Source: Euprymna scolopes (lineage: Eukaryota; Mollusca; Cephalopoda; Sepiida; Sepiolidae). Taken from it: a DNA stretch of 20,418 nucleotides. This document shows, piece after piece, positions 1 to 12,720 of the stretch. A program made the translations under genes and the position numbers. Below the pieces are notes generated by a model. That model made no database searches. It was given only the letters and a program-made list of their open reading frames with translations, and had not been told where the DNA came from. The DNA lies in contig CM044488.1 of NCBI GenBank assembly GCA_024364805.1, positions 158,278,839 to 158,299,256 of the forward strand, written 5' to 3'. The first letter of the stretch is position 1, and each line of letters begins with the position of its first letter.

Positions 1-31
<31 letters not shown>
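1..31. repeat. (TA)n microsatellite
   Basis: Uninterrupted TA dinucleotides run from the first base of the window, so the true tract may extend further left. Confidence 0.97.
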
Positions 32-34
<3 letters not shown>

Positions 35-1599
35 ATTAGGACACTATCACATATCTATTCAGAGACTCACAATTGAGGTAATACCTAGTCTCATCCTGCT
101 GAGGAGTGCGCAAATGAAGCATTTTTACATGTCAAAGTAGGTATGAAAGCACTTTTCCTTATATGGAAGCTTTATAGAAAACATAAATTCCACCAATATT
201 TCATTTATTCTGATGTAGCTGCTATTGCTCATAAGTATTTATTCTGCCGGTGTAACCGTCATAGGTAAATAAGAAAGAGACAAACTCATTCTAAGAGTGT
301 AATAGCCGAAGCTATGAGAAAGTTACATGAGATAACCAGAAAATGTATTGAGTTGCAGAAATTCAGAACACGCTATTTCTAGAATATCTATAATAGTGTG
401 ATGGGAAATCAACAATTGTACCGGTATCTTTCACGTTGTCCCTGACACAGCTATTAATAATGCTGAACTGCTTTCCAAATGTTGTGTCTTGACTTTAAGT
501 CAGAACTTTACCAAAACTTCAAACAGAAGTTGCACTCGATGATTTAATCACCAGCACTTCCCTACAGTGTCATCTCAGATTCATGTTGGCCTGATTCAAT
601 CGCTGCCATAGTAAGAAAGATATTCTAAACTGAACTTTCCGATTTTGTTTTGAAATTTATTCGAAATCGATTTTTGAAACTTGTTTCCTTGATAGCTGGA
701 AAGATCTTAATGTGTTGCCAGTGGTAAATAATTCTCATGAAAATTACTGTTTTCTGGGTTGGAATCTATTCATCTAATGATTATCATTGAAACGTTTTTG
801 ATCTTGATAATATTTTAAAAACTTTTTTGCATCAAGTGGATTGATGCCTTGTCTAGAGCGATTTCTATAAAAAAATAGTACCTCCTACAGAGGAGAATAA
901 TAAGGAGAAGAATAAGGAATGAATGATGGTCATAGATTTCTTCTAAAGTTCAAAGCATATGACGCCAGAGAAGTACATATGTTTGTTATGTGGAGGTCGG
1001 CATAAATATATATCATGAAAGGTTAAAAAAGTTTCTGCATCTTTGGCAAGAACGCATTGGTGATCTGTTTAGTATTATTTTAGTAAGTATTACAAATGCG
1101 ATGCAGAATTTTCCACAATGTGCCGCCAAGTTTTGAATGGATCGGATATCAAACCGTGAAGAAGTGGAGCACACCTGAATAATCAACTTGTCAAACCATT
1201 GAAAACTGAAAATAAAAATGTAACATGAAGTACTTACTCTTGTCCTCATGAGCTAGCGTGGCACCTTTGTACCCAAAGAACTTGTAGATATAATATCTTA
1301 GTCTTTTTATGCTCATACATATAAGTGATTATGTATATGTGAGTATATACGAGGTGTGAATGTATGTGTGTTTGCATTCGACTGTGAATGTAAGCGTTTG
1401 TATTATCATTAATTTTCCACGACTCTGAAATGACTACGACGTGTAGTCCTAGTTTAATGACTGAAGTGATTAAAACTAGACAACTTGGTTTTATAATTCT
1501 AGGAAAACAATAACAGTATTAAGTAAAGTTGTGGTAACATTACGAAATCACTGGCATAACTTACCAATTTTAAAAGGTCAACAATTTTAAAAGGCCAAA
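32..1599. other. AT-rich stretch with no assignable gene
   Basis: No long open frame and no recognisable repeat was seen. The only patch with a protein-like look is a plus-strand frame at 1017-1133 (it begins ERLKKFLHLWQERIGD and stops at 1134). A GTAAGT resembling a splice donor sits inside it at 1083-1088. There is no clear acceptor upstream, and the opposite strand is open over 1013-1249 as well, so neither reading is supported as an exon. Confidence 0.5.
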
Positions 1600-1765
1600 A
1601 GTTTTAAATCCCCCCCAGCAAAACACCAACCACGTTCTCTCCCGGCTTAAATGATTAATTCCACGCTCTGTACTAAGACTAGAGATAAAATACCTTAGGC
1701 AGGATAAATTTTCCGAAATTAACACAAACATGGATTTATTTTATCTACCTTCGAAGCTAGAAGAA
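1600..1765 (+). repeat. Direct repeat, copy 1 (about 166 bp)
   Basis: This begins with AGTTTTAAAT and a C run, continues through GATTAATTCCACGCTCTG, and ends near CTAGAAGAA. It matches 2076-2246 closely along its whole length in the same orientation. The two copies have unrelated sequence before and between them. They could be a segmental duplication, two insertions of one short repeat, or the ends of a small non-autonomous LTR-type fossil. No coding or primer-binding evidence favours the last option. Confidence 0.85.
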
Positions 1766-2075
1766 CTAAAGCTAAAATAAAAAAAAAATTAAAAAGTAAA
1801 ATTAATATATACACGCATGTGCGTTGAATTCGGAAGATAAAATTAGTTACAAACACGTATAATATCCGGTCAAAGAAATCCCTCCACCCCTCCTCAAAAT
1901 ATGGTTAGCCGTGTTACTGGAAGTGCTTTGGTGCGCGGAGCAAGTTAAGTGTTATCCTAAACTATCCTAGTCCTAAAAAATACTAACCTTGTTATTTCTT
2001 CTCTTTTATATTTCTTATTTAATTATGTGTATTCTAATAATTTATATATGCATTTGTCTTTTGTTTTCTTTGCTT
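1766..2075. other. Spacer between the direct repeats
   Basis: About 310 bp of AT-rich DNA with an A-rich run near 1776-1790 and no open frame of note. Nothing recognisable was found in it. Confidence 0.5.
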
Positions 2076-2246
2076 AGTTTTAAATTCTCCCCCCCCCCAG
2101 TAAAACACCAACCATGTTCTTTCCCAGCTTAAATGATTAATTCCACGCTCTGTACTAAGGCTAGAGATAAAATACCTTAGGCAGGATAAATTTTCCGAAA
2201 TCAGCACAAACGTGGATTTATTTTTTCTACCGTAGAAGTCAGAAGA
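2076..2246 (+). repeat. Direct repeat, copy 2 (about 171 bp)
   Basis: This is the second copy of the repeat at 1600-1765. It shares the AGTTTTAAAT start, the C run, the long conserved core including GATAAAATACCTTAGGCAGG, and the AGAAGAA end. The offset between copies is about 476-478 bp. Confidence 0.85.
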
Positions 2247-2249
2247 ATT

Positions 2250-4063
2250 TTATTTAAGTAATATACTTAATATCTACAATTACCATATGCTCGCTTGTAT
2301 TAATAAAGAGGCCTCGTTGATATCTCTACCAAACCTTGGATATAGCTTATAATTAACTGTTACTATAATTGTAACTGAAATCTACAGTGATCTTAGCTGC
2401 GTCACTAGGACTTTTTTTCTGAATAGATACAATGTTTTGTTCCCAACCTTAATGACTGCCTATAAATATGAATTCCGAATAACGACGAAATAATTGTTTC
2501 TCTTTACCTCCAAGACGACTGCCTATGTCTAACCTGCATGCAAAATAGAGGAAAAGAAGGGAAGATTTTATTCCTTTCTCCCAAGCTAAAACAATACTTG
2601 AAACTCTAAATCCTAATGAAACTTTACTGTATTCTGTAAGTTAATAACCCTGACCCTTGAAAGCTAACAACCTGCTCCCCCTCTAGCTGCCACTAAAACC
2701 CTACATTACACACGCCTTAGTAGAAGTGGAATTCTTAGCCTCCAGCTCCTAACTTTCACATGCAAACCGCCTCACAGTCATCACTAAACATCTCTACATT
2801 TCTACCTCTGACATGCATTAGAGTTCATTGCTATCCAGTTTGGTACTTGCCAGCCAAAGTATGCACTCGGATGTAAAGCGATCTTCATTACATAATAATG
2901 CCTTTCCTAGATGGTTTTGTAACGAACAATACTAAACCAAATCCGATACTCCCTGGCATCGATGACTCTTTAATGAAAACTTAAATTATCTCCCCTCAAT
3001 AGAAGAGATACTAACACAACTTCTATCTATTTGCATCTACTGAAAACTTGCCCAAATATCTATTTACTTAATTATACATACGGAATACGCCATGACTTAA
3101 AATGTACTTCCAGTGATACCTTTACTGTACTGCACATACGTCTTAATCCTCCTAAATCTAAATATACACTGACTAGGAAAAATTCCTAGCTCAATTCCTA
3201 ATACCTACTCACACTATAACGTTATCCTGTACCTAAACTAACATAAAGTTATAAAAAATGGAAAAATATAAAGGTAAGACTTAATCCGCACTAACGCCTG
3301 TCTAACAAGCCTGCTCATATAACTGCTTCAACTGCATGTTCCTAAGTGTAACATTAACTAACCAGGCGGGGACGCAGAAACACCTGGATTAGGACCCAGG
3401 CGCAAATCAAACAATTCCCGGCTGATGGACCCAGTAGGTCTTCCCAGATTACCCGTCTAGGAGAAGGAAAACTCTGCAAATAAACCAAAGGGGAGTGAGG
3501 GCTCTCCAGTCTTGGATGACAACCTTCCTAGAGCTTACTTACGGAGTAGATCGGCTCTGTCTATCGCTTAGCTTCCATACTCCTTCTTTGCCTATTAGTC
3601 AGGCACAGAGACAATATCACAGTGAATCGACAAAACACTTAGTGGTAGATCTTGTTTCTTGCCTAGGGCAATGAATGCCGTTTCCCTACTCCCGACACAT
3701 CCCACCCCTCAAAACTGGGCACTTGGGAGTGCTTGAGTACCACACATGCATGTGCAATTAGATTGGGGTGACCTTCTTCTGATGGGTCGAGGGTACCGGA
3801 TTGACAGCTCCTGGCTGCTGTTTCCGACTGGTAGTACAGGTGCCCTAACTTTTTGGTAGCGCTTAGAGCGGCAGCTCCATAAACAGTTGTATAATATCGG
3901 GATGTTTGTAGTGCCATGTCACGCATGGAAAGGGATATTGCACTCATCTCCGATGGGCTTCCTGAGGCCACAGTCCTAGTTGAAGAAAGGTCAGCTAATA
4001 GTCTGATACCTTGAATAACCTCTTGTTCAGTTCCCACTTACCTAACTGAAAATCTTTAAAAAC
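2250..4063 (+). mobile_element. Probable 5' region of LINE-A (5' UTR and possible ORF1 relic)
   Basis: From about 2440 the plus strand becomes noticeably C-rich and G-poor. That asymmetry continues into the recognisable LINE-A coding strand, which suggests one continuous element, but the 5' boundary cannot be placed. No ORF1 domain is recognisable. One plus-strand frame near 3900-4000 gives a short protein-like stretch (SRMERDIALISDGLPEATV) that could be an ORF1 relic. The opposite strand is open for 124 codons at 3663-4037, but that frame opens with GTG rather than ATG. CCTGG and CCAGG at about 3384-3402 can pair as a small hairpin. Confidence 0.4.
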
Positions 4064-4945
4064 ATGATGACAGTACAATCAAAAAATGAGCTTAAACCAG
4101 GCCTAGGGACAAACAAATCCAACTTGCCTCCTCCCTTGAGGCTTGCATTCACTAACATCCCTGGGCTTAGAACTAATTTAGCTGATGTAGCATTTCTCCT
4201 AACAAATACCCCGGATATCTTAGCACTAAGCGAGACTGACCTACACTCCTCCATCCCCTCTAACTACTTTAACATGCCTGGCTATCTCCCACTCTGCTGT
4301 AAGGAATCTAACAGATATATGCACGGACTTGGAGTATATATTCGGAACACCCTCCTCCTGACTACAGAAACAAACCTAGAAACGGAGGATCAAGCCTTTA
4401 TGTGCTTTAGACTAAACATACAACATAACATTAGCTACATTTATTTTCTATACCGCTCCCCCCCCGACTCAGGACTGCACCATAATAAACAAAGTCTCTG
4501 ACAGCATAGACACGGCACTCTCCCTCGACACTAGCGCACAAGTACATGTATTTGGTGACATTAATGTTCATCACAAAAACTGGCTTGGATTCTTTACTCA
4601 CACAGATGCAGCGGGCAGCACAACTCATAGCTTCCGTATATCTCACTCCCTATCACAAATGGTTACGTTTCCAACCCGTTTCCCTGACCAGCAAGAACAA
4701 CATGCATCACTTCTAGATCTGTTTCTGACCACAGTTCCCGATGATTGTATAACATATGCTGACAACCCACTCGGGAACGCTGATCATGCAGTGATAATGG
4801 TCGAAATCTCAAAACAACGAGATATTATAAAAAGGTTGACTGGGAAGCCATCAGAGATCTTATCAGAGATGCCCCATGGAAAAATATTTTTTCTCTTCCT
4901 GCTGAACAGTACGCAAATGTGACCACTAAATGGTTAAAAAAAAAG
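4064..4945 (+). pseudogene. LINE-A ORF2, endonuclease portion
   Basis: The region encodes an AP-endonuclease-like domain that would nick the target DNA. Readable pieces are LRLAFTNIPGLRTNLADV and PDILALSETDLHSS, which correspond to the conserved Asn and the catalytic Glu of the SET-like motif. These are followed by HGLGVYIRN, HVFGDINVHH (the GDxN motif), and then DLFLTTVPDD and NADHAVIMVEIS, which match the SDH-like C-terminal motif with NADH in place of SDH. The frame changes at a run of nine C at 4458-4466, again near 4820-4832 and at a run of nine A at 4936-4944. The first ATG at 4064 was chosen only because the domain begins just after it; the element's own start may lie upstream. Confidence 0.88.
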
Positions 4946-6867
4946 TGAAGCACATGTTCCCATGCGGAAATTTAATAGCAAGCCCCACTCTCCCCAATGG
5001 TTTACTTCTACTTACACAACTGTGATTGCTCAAAGGCAGCATGCATACCGCAGATTTAACCGACATAAGTCCAGTTCAAACAGACAGAAGTATATAGAAG
5101 CTAGAAGTAACGTTAAGAAAGGACGCATCAAAGCAGACAAAGTAGGAATTCGTGACTTCTGGAAAATCAACAACAGTGTAGTAAATAATGGGCAATCAAC
5201 AATTCCCTCACAAAGCAACAATCACGAGGTTGTTTTCTCAGAAACCGACAAGGCTAATATGCTTGCCAGTCGGTTTACTTCAAACTCCACACTGGAACCT
5301 GCCATCCACCACCAGATGGACTTTCCTTTGTGGACAGACGCCACGCTAGACGATCTAAAAATCACCTCTGCTCAGGTGCATGCTGTCATAAAAAACCTTG
5401 ACACTTCAAAAGCATGTGGACCGATCTCATCCCAGCTGTGCTACTAAAAGATTGCTCAGCCGAAGTAGCTCCAGTTCTCTCCAAACTCTACAACAAATGC
5501 CTTAATGAATCTAGCGTTCCGGGCTGTTGGAAAACTGCTTCTGTGGTACAAGTATTCAAGAATTCTGGCGAAAGAACTAACCCATCAAATTATCGCCCCA
5601 TTAGCCTCCTCCCACATATTTGAGACCATAATTAACCATACTCTAATCCGTCATCTTACAGATGCTAAACTTCTGACTGACAAACAATATGGATTTAGAC
5701 AAGCGCGTTCCACAGCAGACATCCTCACTGTAATCTCTGAACGTATATACCATTCACTGGACAAAGCGGGGAAGGGCAGAGCGGTAGCTCTAAATGTATC
5801 TAAGGCTTTTGACAGGGTATGGCATGAGTGTCTCCCCCCGGAAAATTTAATCATACGGTATAACTGGTAGTATACTTAACATAATTAAATCGTTAGATAA
5901 GAGAAAAATCCAGGTTGTCCTCGACGGCCGTACATCTAAACAATATGATAAAATGCGGGAGCGCCTCAACGGTCTATCCTTGGACCTCTGCTGTTCCTAA
6001 TATTTATTAATGACCTCCCCGACAAAACTGCCTCTGAGATGGGTATATATGCTGATGACACCACACTCTATAATAGGCGTGACAGGAAAACAAATGAACA
6101 CATATCTATAGAAATGGCAAAAACACTAGAGGATGACCTCCAATCTGTACTGGAATGGTTACAAAAATGGATGATCACATTCAATGCTGCCAAGACTAAA
6201 CTGGTTTCCTTCAATAATTACAAGAAACCGTCTCTGCCACCAATAGCAATGGCTAGTGACCCCCTATCTGAGAGTACATCTTTCAAACTGCTTTGCCTAA
6301 CGTTCAAAGGAAACATGAGTTGGAACAATTACATTGAAAACATTGCCAAGGCCGCTGCGAAGAACGTAGGCTCTCTCTACCGTGCCAGAAAACTACGGAC
6401 ACCTGAAAGTATCCTGTAACTCTATAAGGCAACCATTCGCCCATATATGGAGTATTGCTCTCACATTTGGGCTTGTGCATCTGCTGCTAGTCTCTCGCTC
6501 CTAGACAAGGTCCAAAAGAGAGTCGCCAATCTGAACTGGCATCTAAGCTTCAGCTTCTGTCCCATCGACGAAACGTTGCATCCCTCTGCCTGTTCTACAA
6601 GTATTTTAATGGTGAATGCTCTGACGAACTGCAGACACTTGTGCCCACACGACGTAGATACCCTCGACAAACCAGACAGGCAGTTAAATCCCACCCCACG
6701 CAGTAGAGATCCCTAGCTGTAAAAGATCTTTCTACTCCAGTAGTTTCTTCCCCAGAACCGCTAGACTTGGGAATTCATTTCCAGGTCCCTGCTTCTCAAA
6801 CTGTACTGACATGCAGAAGTTCAAGTGTAACGTTAACCGACATCTTGCTGCCCAAATCCCAACATAG
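4946..6867 (+). pseudogene. LINE-A ORF2, reverse transcriptase and C-terminal portion
   Basis: After a linker (4962-5400), reverse transcriptase motifs appear in order: PSNYRPISLLPHI (5580-5620), KQYGFRQARSTADIL, motif A region ALNVSKAFDRVWH (5787-5825), APQRSILGPLLFLIFINDLP (about 5960-6020) and the catalytic YADD at 6048-6059. The thumb-like stretch with WLQKWMITFNAAKTKL and YMEYCSHIWA follows. The end of the protein is MQKFKCNVNRHLAAQIPT, with a stop at 6865. The first motif A Asp, normally a metal ligand, reads as Asn (AAT at 5793-5795). Frame changes occur near 5412, 5617, 5840, 5950, 6550 and after 6706, with stops at 6417 and 6704. It is a clear pseudogene. PQRS in place of the usual PQGS is a further departure from consensus. 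Confidence 0.92.
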
Positions 6868-6964
6868 TGCCCCAGTAGTTGGTGCCCCTGATAGTAGCCC
6901 TCTACAACAAAGTGGCAATGTGCATTGTTTGGGGTGAAAATGTAATTAAAAAACCAAAAAAAAA
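6868..6964 (+). other. LINE-A 3' UTR and A-rich tail
   Basis: The short 3' untranslated region runs from the ORF2 stop to an interrupted A-rich end (6945-6964). It marks the 3' boundary of the insertion. No clear target-site duplication was identified because the 5' boundary is unknown. Confidence 0.75.
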
Positions 6965-7624
6965 CCCAGAGAAATCCTATTATGCAGTTGAATAGTCATG
7001 TGGTTATTGTGTTGTCACATGGACAAAATATCGATTTCGTCATATACATATGTGTAAAATATTGGAAAACCAATTACATGAATCTTACTAATTTATACAG
7101 TACTGAATATAACTAATAAACTGCTCTGCTTATTTTGTATAATGTATTACCATATAAAATAATTTTCGGTTACATATGTGCGTTGTCTTATTGCGTCATC
7201 ACAAAAGAATAACAACATTCAGAATGAAGAGAATAATATAGAAGAGGATTTAATTTCTTGCGTATTCGTTGATCTTCAAACATGCTTGAAAATGTAATAT
7301 CTAAGTCTTTTTCTATACTGTTGATCATAATTTTCATTCCAAGACATATGCTTATTATGAGTGTTTTTTATGAAATATGTTTGCAATTATGTAGTTAAAA
7401 GCTTTTGTAAAATAATAAAAATAATATTGAATTTAAGGAAGAAGGTAAGACAGGTAAAAGACAGTAAAAGGGGCAATGAACAAAAAGTATTTGTTACACT
7501 AACTCATTGCATGGCCGAAAATATATATTCAAAAGTAAAAATGATGGGTTCATAAAAATGTTAAAATACATTTTTAAGAAGTATACATATATATGCAACC
7601 TTTAAATGCTAACAATTTCCAGAA
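6965..7624. other. AT-rich intergenic DNA
   Basis: No recognisable gene or repeat was seen. A 64-codon open frame at 7361-7555 has a lysine- and asparagine-rich composition expected by chance in AT-rich DNA. Confidence 0.5.
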
Positions 7625-7645
7625 ACATATATATATATATATGTT

Positions 7646-7704
<59 letters not shown>
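7623..7704. repeat. (TA)n/(TG)n compound microsatellite with palindrome
   Basis: A TA tract is bounded by AAAC and GTTT so that 7623-7646 forms a perfect 24-bp palindrome. After a short break the TA tract resumes to about 7684 and passes into TG repeats ending near 7704. Confidence 0.95.
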
Positions 7705-7796
7705 TTGTACACTAATGTAAACACATGTATTTCTTACAGTTTTGCTTATTTGCTCTGTTTATGTATATAAGTATGTATATATGTGTCGTCATATAT

Positions 7797-7875
7797 TTCT
7801 CGCCCGTTTCCGTCTTCACTCTCTGTTTCTCTTTCTCTCTCTTCCCCCTCTCTCTCTGTATATATATATATATAT
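7797..7875. repeat. Pyrimidine tract and (TA)n microsatellite
   Basis: CT-rich sequence (about 7797-7857) runs directly into TA repeats (7858-7875). Confidence 0.9.
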
Positions 7876-10154
<2,279 letters not shown>

Positions 10155-10342
10155 TTATTATTATTATTGCTATCATTATTATTATTGTTATCATTATTAT
10201 TATTATTGCTATCATTATTATTATTAATATCATTATTATTATCATTATTATTATTGTCATCATTATTATTATTGTTATCATTATTATTTTTATTATTGTT
10301 GTTATCATTCTTCTTCTTCTTATTATTATTATTATTATTATA

Positions 10343-10381
<39 letters not shown>

Positions 10382-10386
10382 ATTTA
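10155..10386. repeat. (ATT)n trinucleotide array with regular interruptions
   Basis: The array is almost entirely ATT/TTA units, interrupted at intervals by TCATT, TGCTA and TGTTA variants. This gives a higher-order pattern of TATCATTATTATTATTG type in its first half; the last 60 bases are nearly pure ATT. Open frames through it, encoding polyleucine or polyisoleucine, are artefacts of the repeat. Confidence 0.95.
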
Positions 10387-11280
10387 ATCGTTTTCTCCTT
10401 TTTCGTCTTCTTATTTATCTTCCCGGTTCACATTATTATTCTACTATTTATGATTCCATACATTTTTTCCTCCTCATCTCTTTTTTAGTTTCTTCTTTCT
10501 TACATGCGTTTTCATTTTCTTGTTTTTCTATTCCAATTTCTCTTCTTTCCGTTTTCCTAATGTATCCCCCCCCCTTCAATTTCTTTTCAGTATTTCAAGC
10601 ATGTTTTCTGTTTCTCGTTTTGCTGCCTGCAAAAAACAAATCAGACTTTCTTTACTTCTTTATTATTTACTAGCAGGGGAAGAGCGCCAGGATTTGCCCG
10701 GTCGTAAAATACGCTTAATTATAATTTAATTCATGCATCCATAATATTTATTATTGCAGAGCCAATTATTATTGAATAATATATTGAACCATTACATATA
10801 GTAGAGATTTCAAAAATAAAAATAAAAAATAATTACTTGAACGCAATCAACTAAAATCGAAACCAAAACATTTTCTTCTAACAGTATCTGCTACCGATGC
10901 AGCTACCTGCATTTAATATTAAACAACTTGGAGAAATGAATTGAATTTGGTTATGCGCAGAAAGAAACAATATGTCGACAAGTTGAAATGAAGATTTTAC
11001 TTGCCGATTTCGGTCTGTACGATTTAATCGTCCAAACAAAGATTTTACTCATTATAAACAATCCTTGGTGTATGATTAGTATTTCCTGTTAATTTCAATG
11101 CTGTGTGATCAGTAGTTTAAGAGTTTATCTGTTAAATATTTACTGACACACACACATACATCTACTCATTTAGATATAGATTAGTTTCAGATATAAGTCT
11201 TTTACATATTTACCACTTTTAATTTTTTTTTTCTGATTTCTTCTCCCTCCACCACATCATCTTCTTTTATATCCGACTGT
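10387..11280. other. Unassigned AT-rich DNA
   Basis: Pyrimidine-rich to about 10660, then AT-rich. No gene or known repeat was recognised. ATGCAG and CTGCAT around four bases (about 10894-10909) form a small inverted repeat. Confidence 0.45.
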
Positions 11281-11680
11281 CCTGGGTTCGCGGCGTTGCC
11301 TGGGTGTTTGGAGGTGCGTGTTGAGCAAAAAAAAAAAAAAAAAAATGCTAGTAGGTAGGCAGACTCGAAGCCGTACGGCGAATAGAAGAAAAGAACGTGA
11401 AAAAAAGTGACGTCTTTACCGATGCGTACATCACCAAGCCGGAAGTGGCGAAGGTTTTAATTAAGGCTAGTTAATCGAAAAGAGGGGATGACTTTAAAAA
11501 ATATTGGCGAAAAAAGCGACCCCTCCATGTAAAAAAGTGCCCAGTTGTGGGTGAAGGAATTAAGGTGTTTAGCCAATAAGGCGATATATGTCGTCCGAGG
11601 GGTCGAGCTTACAGAAGGATACCGATCTCGTGAAAATCCGTCGCCTCTGTCGAAGGTTTTAGGCAGATATACATACATGA
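11281..11680 (+). repeat. Dispersed repeat R1, copy 1
   Basis: This is homologous to 14223-14634 in the same orientation. Shared landmarks in order are GGCGTTGCCtGGGTGTTTGG, an A run after GTTGAG, GTAGGnAGGCAG, ACCGGAAG-type sequence, ATATnGGCGAAAAAAG followed by GACCCCT, AAAAGTGCC and finally AGGCAGA before ACATACAT. No protein is encoded in a conserved frame. Family identity is unknown; it may be a SINE-like or other non-autonomous element. It ends shortly after the last landmark, whereas the other copy continues into a longer unit. Confidence 0.85.
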
Positions 11681-11709
11681 ATATTGCAACGTCTTGTCAG
11701 ACGAGTGCC

Positions 11710-11757
11710 ACTCCCTCAGACATTTAAAAATCCATGAGCCCAAATGCCTGAGGGAGT
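11710..11757 (+). other. Strong hairpin: 16-bp inverted repeat, 16-base loop
   Basis: ACTCCCTCAGACATTT at 11710-11725 pairs with AAATGCCTGAGGGAGT at 11742-11757 with one mismatch, which is a G-U or A-C pair depending on strand. It is the longest stem outside simple repeats. It is followed by two smaller inverted repeats: CTTAGCT/AGCTAAG at 11784-11807 and CTCTCG/CGAGAG at 11813-11852. Confidence 0.8.
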
Positions 11758-11857
11758 ATCTATACAAATATAGTGTTACAGAGTCTTAGCTTTGTACGAC
11801 AGCTAAGTCTCTCTCTCGGTTCAAAATGTTGAGATCAAGCAACAAGCGAGAGCAAGA

Positions 11858-12026
11858 TAGCCAGCAACAAATTAAACTGCAGACCAGCTTAATGCGGGTA
11901 ATGGTCTTCCGCTTTATTTTTTTTTTAAATCAGAGATTTGCTTCTCCTTGAAAGATTGCCTTCACCACGGCTTACAGGAGCCCTCTCCACCCCAATACAC
12001 ATATAGACACACACAAATATACACGG
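11858..12026. other. Unassigned sequence
   Basis: Contains a T run at about 11916-11925 and AGACCA/TGGTCT as a 6-base inverted repeat near 11880-11907. No gene was recognised. Confidence 0.4.
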
Positions 12027-12215
12027 TGCTAGTTGGCCGTTGACCCAGAAAAAGAGTTCATTCGCCCTTTGGAAGGTCTTGTTTTTAATCCTTCAGGGAG
12101 ACTAGCCGCCCTCCTCACCAAACAAGTCTGGTGGGGAAACCAGTTTAGTCGCCGGTGACCCGACCATGAGGCAGGTAGTACTGGGTTACATGGTACCAGT
12201 AGCATATGACATGAT
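12027..12215. repeat. GC-richer block, possible short dispersed repeat
   Basis: About 190 bp clearly less AT-rich than its surroundings, ending next to a CATA microsatellite as some short interspersed repeats do. It contains the inverted element CTGGTGGGGAAACCAG. The minus strand is open across it (12029-12256), but the first part of that frame is translated microsatellite. No tRNA-like promoter boxes could be assigned with confidence, so the SINE idea is only a suggestion. Confidence 0.35.
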
Positions 12216-12224
12216 CTGACATAA

Positions 12225-12267
12225 ACATACATACATGCATACATACATACATACATACATACATACA
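12225..12267. repeat. (CATA)n microsatellite
   Basis: Tetranucleotide CATA/ACAT repeats with one variant unit (ATGC) near 12236. Confidence 0.93.
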
Positions 12268-12300
12268 GTTAAACAGACAGGTGGAATTTATATAATATAA

Positions 12301-12720
12301 ATGTTTTTATTTCTTCTTTTTCTTCTTCTTCTACTTCTTTTCCTCCTTCTTCATTTCGTCTTCTATTTACTTAATTTTCCGCCTAATTCTCTTTCGGCTT
12401 CTAATTATTCCTTTTCTTGTCTTTTTTTTTCTATTTTTTCATTTGTTATCACCCCCTTTCTATTTCTATGTTTTTATTCTTTTCAATTTCGTCTCCTTCT
12501 TTTACTTCCCTGTCCTTTATTTTCTGTGTCTTCTTCTCTATTCGTCGTTTTTCTCATTCATCTGTTCTACTTTTTCCCGTGCACATCAATGTCTTCTGTA
12601 TTTTCTTCCTTATTCTCATCAACTGCTTTCTTTGCAAACTGTAACTTTCATTTATTTTCACTTTCTTTATTTCCTTATGATTTATTTGCTTTGAACTTCA
12701 TTCTTTTGCAGTTTTGTAGC
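12301..12720 (+). repeat. Long pyrimidine-rich (TTC/TTT) tract
   Basis: The plus strand is dominated by T and C for about 400 bases. It leaves the plus strand open for 174 codons (12301-12825), giving a Leu/Phe/Ser-rich translation. The composition, overlapping open frames and lack of any domain argue that this is low-complexity DNA and not a membrane protein gene. The non-pyrimidine tail of the frame contains a small hairpin, GACGC/GCGTC, at 12781-12796. Confidence 0.7.

Larger units (their letters stand above)
4064..6964 (+). mobile_element. LINE-A: decayed Jockey/CR1-type non-LTR retrotransposon
   Basis: In order along the plus strand are an AP-type endonuclease, a linker, a reverse transcriptase with recognisable motifs, a C-terminal region, a stop at 6865-6867, a short 3' UTR and an A-rich end (6945-6964). 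This order is that of the Jockey/CR1/L2 superfamily, whose members copy their RNA at a nick made by their own endonuclease. The exact clade cannot be set by eye. About eight frame changes and two in-frame stops mean it is dead. A shorter relative is present at 16032-16284. The 5' end is uncertain and may lie as far back as about 2250-2450. Confidence 0.9.

Noticed and set aside
1017-1133. Possible exon with protein-like translation and a GTAAGT donor
   Set aside because: No convincing acceptor, the frame ends shortly after the donor-like site, and the opposite strand is equally open. It was left as unassigned.
4024-4040. Minus-strand splice-donor-like GTAAGT beside the antisense frame
   Set aside because: It sits only a few bases after an acceptor-like TTTTCAG, leaving no room for a sensible exon, and there is no other splice evidence.
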